Positions 5,105 to 7,711 of a DNA stretch of 7,711 nucleotides are shown here, in pieces. Source of the stretch: an uncultured Saprospiraceae bacterium (GTDB lineage: Bacteria; Bacteroidota; Bacteroidia; Chitinophagales; Saprospiraceae); assembly GCA_937864255.1 (NCBI GenBank), contig CALMIT010000230.1:1-7711 (forward strand), given 5' to 3'. The translations under genes were made by a program, and so were the position numbers. The notes beneath the pieces were generated by a model. The model was not told where the DNA came from, did not search any database, and was given only the letters and a program-made list of their open reading frames with translations. Position 1 is the stretch's first letter; each line of letters starts with the position of its first letter.

Positions 5105-6832
5105 AGCCATCGCCACCCCGCCGAGGTCGGCAATATTTTCACCCAAAGTCAACTGTCCGTTGACGTGCACCGAGTCGAGTACCACATAACTGCTGTACTG
5201 ATCTACAATTTTCTGCGCCAGCGCTTCAAATTTGGAGCGATCTTCCGGCGTCCACCAGGTTTTCAAATTGCCGTCGGCGTCATATTGACTGCCCTGATCG
5301 TCGAAGCCGTGGGTGATTTCGTGTCCGATAACCGAGCCGATGCCGCCGTAATTGAGCGCATCGTCGGCATTAAAGTCAAAAAACGGCGGTTGTAAAATGC
5401 CGGCCGGGAAAACGATCTCGTTGCGTGTGGAAGAATAATAAGCGTTCACCGTAGGCGGCGACATACCCCAGTCATTCGGGTCAACCGGCTTGCCAATGCG
5501 CGCCAGCGAGTAGTCGGAGTTAAATTCTGATATTCGTCTCATGTTGCCCAGCAGATCGTTGCGGCGAATGTCCAGCGAAGAAAAATCACGCCATTTATCA
5601 GGATAGCCAATTTTATAACCGATGGCAGCCAGTTTTTTCTGCGCTTCGGTTTTAGTAGCCGGACTCATCCAATCCAGTTGGTTGATGCGCGCAGCAAAAG
5701 CTGTACGCAGGTTTTCAATCATTTCTATCATGCGCGTTTTTGCTTCGGGCGGGAAGGTTTTAGCGACAAATAATTTACCCAAAGGCTCGCCTAACATGCC
5801 GTCTGTCGTTTGCTGCATTCTTTTCCAGCGGGGTTGAATTTCCTGAACTCCGCGCAAGGTTTTCGAAAAGAAATTAAAATCTTCATTGACAAAATCGTCG
5901 CTCAGATAATCAGCCGTATTGCTCAGCATTTTCCATTTCAGGTAAGTAGCCCAATCTTTTGCCGGCACATCGCCGAGCATCCTGTCAAACATCGCAATAT
6001 ACTCCGGCTGCCCCGCCACGACGTACTCCACCTGACTGGCGCCGCGCGTTTCAAAATATTTTTTCCAATTGATATTAAAAGTCATTTGCTCCAGATCGGC
6101 GAGCATAAGTTTGTTGTACGACTTTTCCGAATTGCGGTTTTGCACCGGCGTGCGGTGTGCCTGTGCGATGCGTTTTTCGAGGTCAAAAACCGTTTTGGCA
6201 TTTTGCATAGCTGCTTCGGCATCTAACCCGGTCAGCTTAAACATCGTCGTGATGTGCTCTATATAAGCTTCGCGAATTTTTACAAAACGCGGGTTGTCCT
6301 CAAGATAAAAACTGCGATTGGGCAATGAAAGCCCGCTCTGATAGATGCCGGCGGCATAAATAGCGCTGTTTTTCTGGTCGGGCTGCACAAAAAATAAAAA
6401 AGGCGAAGAAAGCCCCCAACGCTGAAATTTTGCGATGGTCGTTATCACGTCCTCGGCATTTTTGATATTGTCAAGTGCAGCAAATTCGGCGCGCAGCGGT
6501 TCAAACCCCGCTTTATTGATGTTGATTTCATCCATGGCGCTGGCATAAAAATCGCCGACCAACTGCTGGTCGGAGCCTTTGGCTGCTTTGGTTTTGGCTG
6601 CATCCTCGCAAATCGTTTTTAAAACTTCCGCGTTGCGGTCGCGGATTTCATAAAATGCGCCCCAAGCGCCTTCCGTGGCCGGTATTTCGGCCGTTTGCAA
6701 CCAATTGCCATTGACGTGTCTGAAAAAATCTTCTTTCGGCTCAGTCGCCTTGTCAAAATGGTGAAGCTCCAACTGCGCCTGCGACAAAGCGGGCGAAAAC
6801 AGAGCTAAAAGCAGGAGTGTTCTTTTTATCAT
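5102..6832 (-). CDS. M13 family zinc metallopeptidase (neprilysin/PepO-like), truncated by in-frame TAG
   Basis: M13 enzymes are exported zinc endopeptidases that cut short peptides. The start MIKRTLLLLALFSPALSQA looks like a signal peptide cut after A19, which predicts a periplasmic or surface location. The M13 N-terminal domain follows (DFFRHVNGNWL at about 35-45). In the catalytic domain are NAYYSSTRNEIVFPAGILQPPFF starting at 463, the zinc motif HEITH at 504-508, and ENIADLGG with E565 as third zinc ligand and D569. The frame stops at TAG (5102-5104), right after GGVAMA, where relatives read AYDAF or AYRAY. The missing 89 residues follow in the same frame (4832-5101). Undivided, the protein would have 666 residues, normal for the family. 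The 576-residue product would bind zinc but lack the essential His and Arg, so it should be inactive. No clear promoter was found in the 130 bp upstream. Confidence 0.92.
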   Translation of the reverse strand: MIKRTLLLLALFSPALSQAQLELHHFDKATEPKEDFFRHVNGNWLQTAEIPATEGAWGAFYEIRDRNAEVLKTICEDAAKTKAAKGSDQQLVGDFYASAMDEININKAGFEPLRAEFAALDNIKNAEDVITTIAKFQRWGLSSPFLFFVQPDQKNSAIYAAGIYQSGLSLPNRSFYLEDNPRFVKIREAYIEHITTMFKLTGLDAEAAMQNAKTVFDLEKRIAQAHRTPVQNRNSEKSYNKLMLADLEQMTFNINWKKYFETRGASQVEYVVAGQPEYIAMFDRMLGDVPAKDWATYLKWKMLSNTADYLSDDFVNEDFNFFSKTLRGVQEIQPRWKRMQQTTDGMLGEPLGKLFVAKTFPPEAKTRMIEMIENLRTAFAARINQLDWMSPATKTEAQKKLAAIGYKIGYPDKWRDFSSLDIRRNDLLGNMRRISEFNSDYSLARIGKPVDPNDWGMSPPTVNAYYSSTRNEIVFPAGILQPPFFDFNADDALNYGGIGSVIGHEITHGFDDQGSQYDADGNLKTWWTPEDRSKFEALAQKIVDQYSSYVVLDSVHVNGQLTLGENIADLGGVAMA

Positions 6833-6901
6833 TTGAAAATATTTTTAAGTGAAAAATACGCGTAAAAATAGACAAGCCCGTTCAGGCTGGCGTATGCTGC
6901 C

Positions 6902-6928
6902 TGCCGTTAATTTGGTAAAAGAACGGCA
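6902..6928. repeat. 7-bp inverted repeat between aminotransferase and peptidase genes
   Basis: TGCCGTT (6902-6908) and AACGGCA (6922-6928) pair around a 13-nt loop, about 35 bp after the aminotransferase stop on the minus strand. No T run follows on the minus strand, so it is at best a weak terminator or pause site for the aminotransferase transcript. The rest of this 130-bp gap shows no clear promoter. Confidence 0.3.
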
Positions 6929-6962
6929 ATTGTGATGATTGGAAAAAATGGAAGCTAAAAAA

Positions 6963-7655
6963 TCAAATTGCCCGCAGCCGTTCGCCCGCCTGTCGCAGCG
7001 TTTCTTCCGTTTTTGCAAAACAGAGGCGAATGGTGCGCTCATTGCGACCCGAAGAATAAAATACCGAAATCGGTATGGCTGCCACGCCGTGGTCAGTGAT
7101 CAGTTTTTTTACAAAATCAAAATCGGGCAAATCGGAAATGTCGGAATAGTCAAAAAGTTGGAAATAAGTACCCTCGCAACCCACCGCTCGAAAACGACTC
7201 TCGCGCATGTATGCAAAAAAATAGTCGCGCTTCATTTGATAAAAATCGGGCAGGTGCAGGTACTCCTTCGGGTTTTCCAAAAAATCGGCGATGGCGTACT
7301 GCATCGGCGTATTCACCGCAAAAACATTAAACTGATGCACCTTTCTGAATTCGCGCATCAGCGGCTCCGGTGCTACGCAGTAGCCGATTTTCCAACCGGT
7401 ATTGTGGAAAGTTTTTCCGAATGAAAATGTCACGAGGCTCCGCGCAAATAATTCAGGGTATGCGAGTACGCTTTCGTGCTGCCGCCCGTCGAATACCAGA
7501 TGCTCGTAAACTTCGTCGCTGAGTACGAGCAGGTCGTTTTCCACCGCAATTTTTTGCAGGTTTAAAAGGTCTTCTTTTGAAAAAACCTTGCCCGTCGGGT
7601 TGTGCGGATTGTTCACGATAATCATGCGCGTGCGGCGGTTCACCAGCTTTTTCAA
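6963..7655 (-). CDS. YbdL-like methionine aminotransferase (class I/II, PLP-dependent), C-terminal part
   Basis: This cytosolic PLP enzyme of fold type I resembles E. coli YbdL, which transaminates methionine and other amino acids to 2-oxo acids. In the 230-residue frame starting at TTG 7655, landmarks are NNPHNPTG (15-22, N19 contacting PLP), SDEVYEH (46-52, D47 and Y50), SFGKTFHNTGWKIGY with Schiff-base K81, CEGTYF (160-165), HGVAAIPISVF (189-199) and IRLCFAK with carboxylate-binding R210. It ends RLRAI at TGA, as YbdL ends RLCQL. YbdL has 386 residues, so about 155 N-terminal residues are missing. Upstream, the same frame is broken by TGA at 7662-7664 and then continues with matching family sequence to the window end, so the TTG start is not the natural one. 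Without the missing part the product is unlikely to be active. The exact substrate is inferred from similarity only. Confidence 0.9.
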   Translation of the reverse strand: MKKLVNRRTRMIIVNNPHNPTGKVFSKEDLLNLQKIAVENDLLVLSDEVYEHLVFDGRQHESVLAYPELFARSLVTFSFGKTFHNTGWKIGYCVAPEPLMREFRKVHQFNVFAVNTPMQYAIADFLENPKEYLHLPDFYQMKRDYFFAYMRESRFRAVGCEGTYFQLFDYSDISDLPDFDFVKKLITDHGVAAIPISVFYSSGRNERTIRLCFAKTEETLRQAGERLRAI

Positions 7656-7661
7656 TGCCTC

Positions 7662-7711
7662 TCAGTCCACACGGAAATCCGGCGCCGCCAACTCATATGC
7701 CACCGCCACCC
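7662..7711 (-). pseudogene. Upstream fragment of the aminotransferase, ending in a premature TGA
   Basis: The minus strand reads VAVAYELAAPDFRVD, then TGA (7662-7664), then EALKKLVNRRTRMIIVNNPH in the same frame. E. coli YbdL reads FRVDW at this point, so TGA stands where Trp (TGG) is expected, a single G-to-A change. The 5' part of the gene lies beyond the window. TGA is a proper stop elsewhere in the window (radical SAM gene and this gene's own end), so reassignment is unlikely. Confidence 0.82.

Noticed and set aside
4895..5395. Plus-strand open frames opposite the peptidase, including 5810-6226
   Set aside because: They are antisense shadows of the M13 gene with no recognisable domain and no promoter-like sequence of their own.
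6833..6962. Promoter for the peptidase gene
   Set aside because: TATTTTTA and TATTTTTC occur, but neither has the final G of the -7 box nor a TTG at suitable spacing, so no site is supported.
5102..7664. Alternative genetic code or TAG/TGA recoding
   Set aside because: TAG ends rpmA and the peptidase tail, and TGA ends the radical SAM and aminotransferase genes, all at family-typical C-termini. No recoding element such as a selenocysteine-type hairpin was recognised, and Tyr and Trp are the expected residues.
33..7711. Defence system, mobile element, CRISPR array or biosynthetic cluster
   Set aside because: All identified genes are common core functions. No transposase, integrase, tandem spacer pattern or terminal repeats were seen on either strand.

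Overview
The window reads as a draft contig end from a member of the Bacteroidota. Four things point there. The -7 boxes have the form TAnnTTTG, two of them with a TTG 20 bp upstream. The gene starts are preceded by A/T-rich sequence with no obvious Shine-Dalgarno motif. The protein set fits: type-2 IleRS, BshB1, a PA0069-family radical SAM protein, an M13 peptidase, and bL27 with a helix-hairpin-helix tail. The exact genus cannot be read from this sequence. Bases 1-32 are not biological: they match the Illumina TruSeq read-2 adapter, so genomic sequence starts at 33.

Layout. On the minus strand, 33-1421 encodes the first 463 residues of isoleucyl-tRNA synthetase (ileS), cut at the contig end. 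It has its own promoter (1518-1548) and a leader of about 90 nt. Next comes the minus-strand rplU-rpmA operon (bL21, then bL27), transcribed from a promoter at 2741-2771 and closed by a strong intrinsic terminator at 1573-1609. An AT-rich divergent region (2693-2885) separates it from two plus-strand genes: a PA0069-family radical SAM protein (2886-3956) and bshB1 (4014-4745), a bacillithiol biosynthesis deacetylase. A 14-bp inverted repeat (4748-4799) lies between bshB1 and the converging minus-strand M13 metallopeptidase (4832-6832). Upstream of that, also minus strand, is the C-terminal part of a YbdL-like methionine aminotransferase (6963 to the window end).

How the genes work together. 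ileS, rplU and rpmA serve translation. bshB1 serves low-molecular-weight thiol synthesis. The peptidase is predicted to be exported, and the aminotransferase acts in amino-acid metabolism. This looks like ordinary core-genome content, not a defence island or mobile element. No RNA genes, insertion sequences or CRISPR arrays were seen.

The points that merit attention are: (1) two in-frame nonsense codons in the right-hand 2.9 kb, TAG at 5102-5104 in the peptidase and TGA at 7662-7664 in the aminotransferase, each where the family has Tyr or Trp; (2) an IleRS signature motif in the swapped GxHH form (GIHH), associated with mupirocin hyper-resistance; (3) a bL27 more than twice the usual length; (4) adapter sequence reading in frame into ileS. 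No gap of more than 300 bases lacks a gene.
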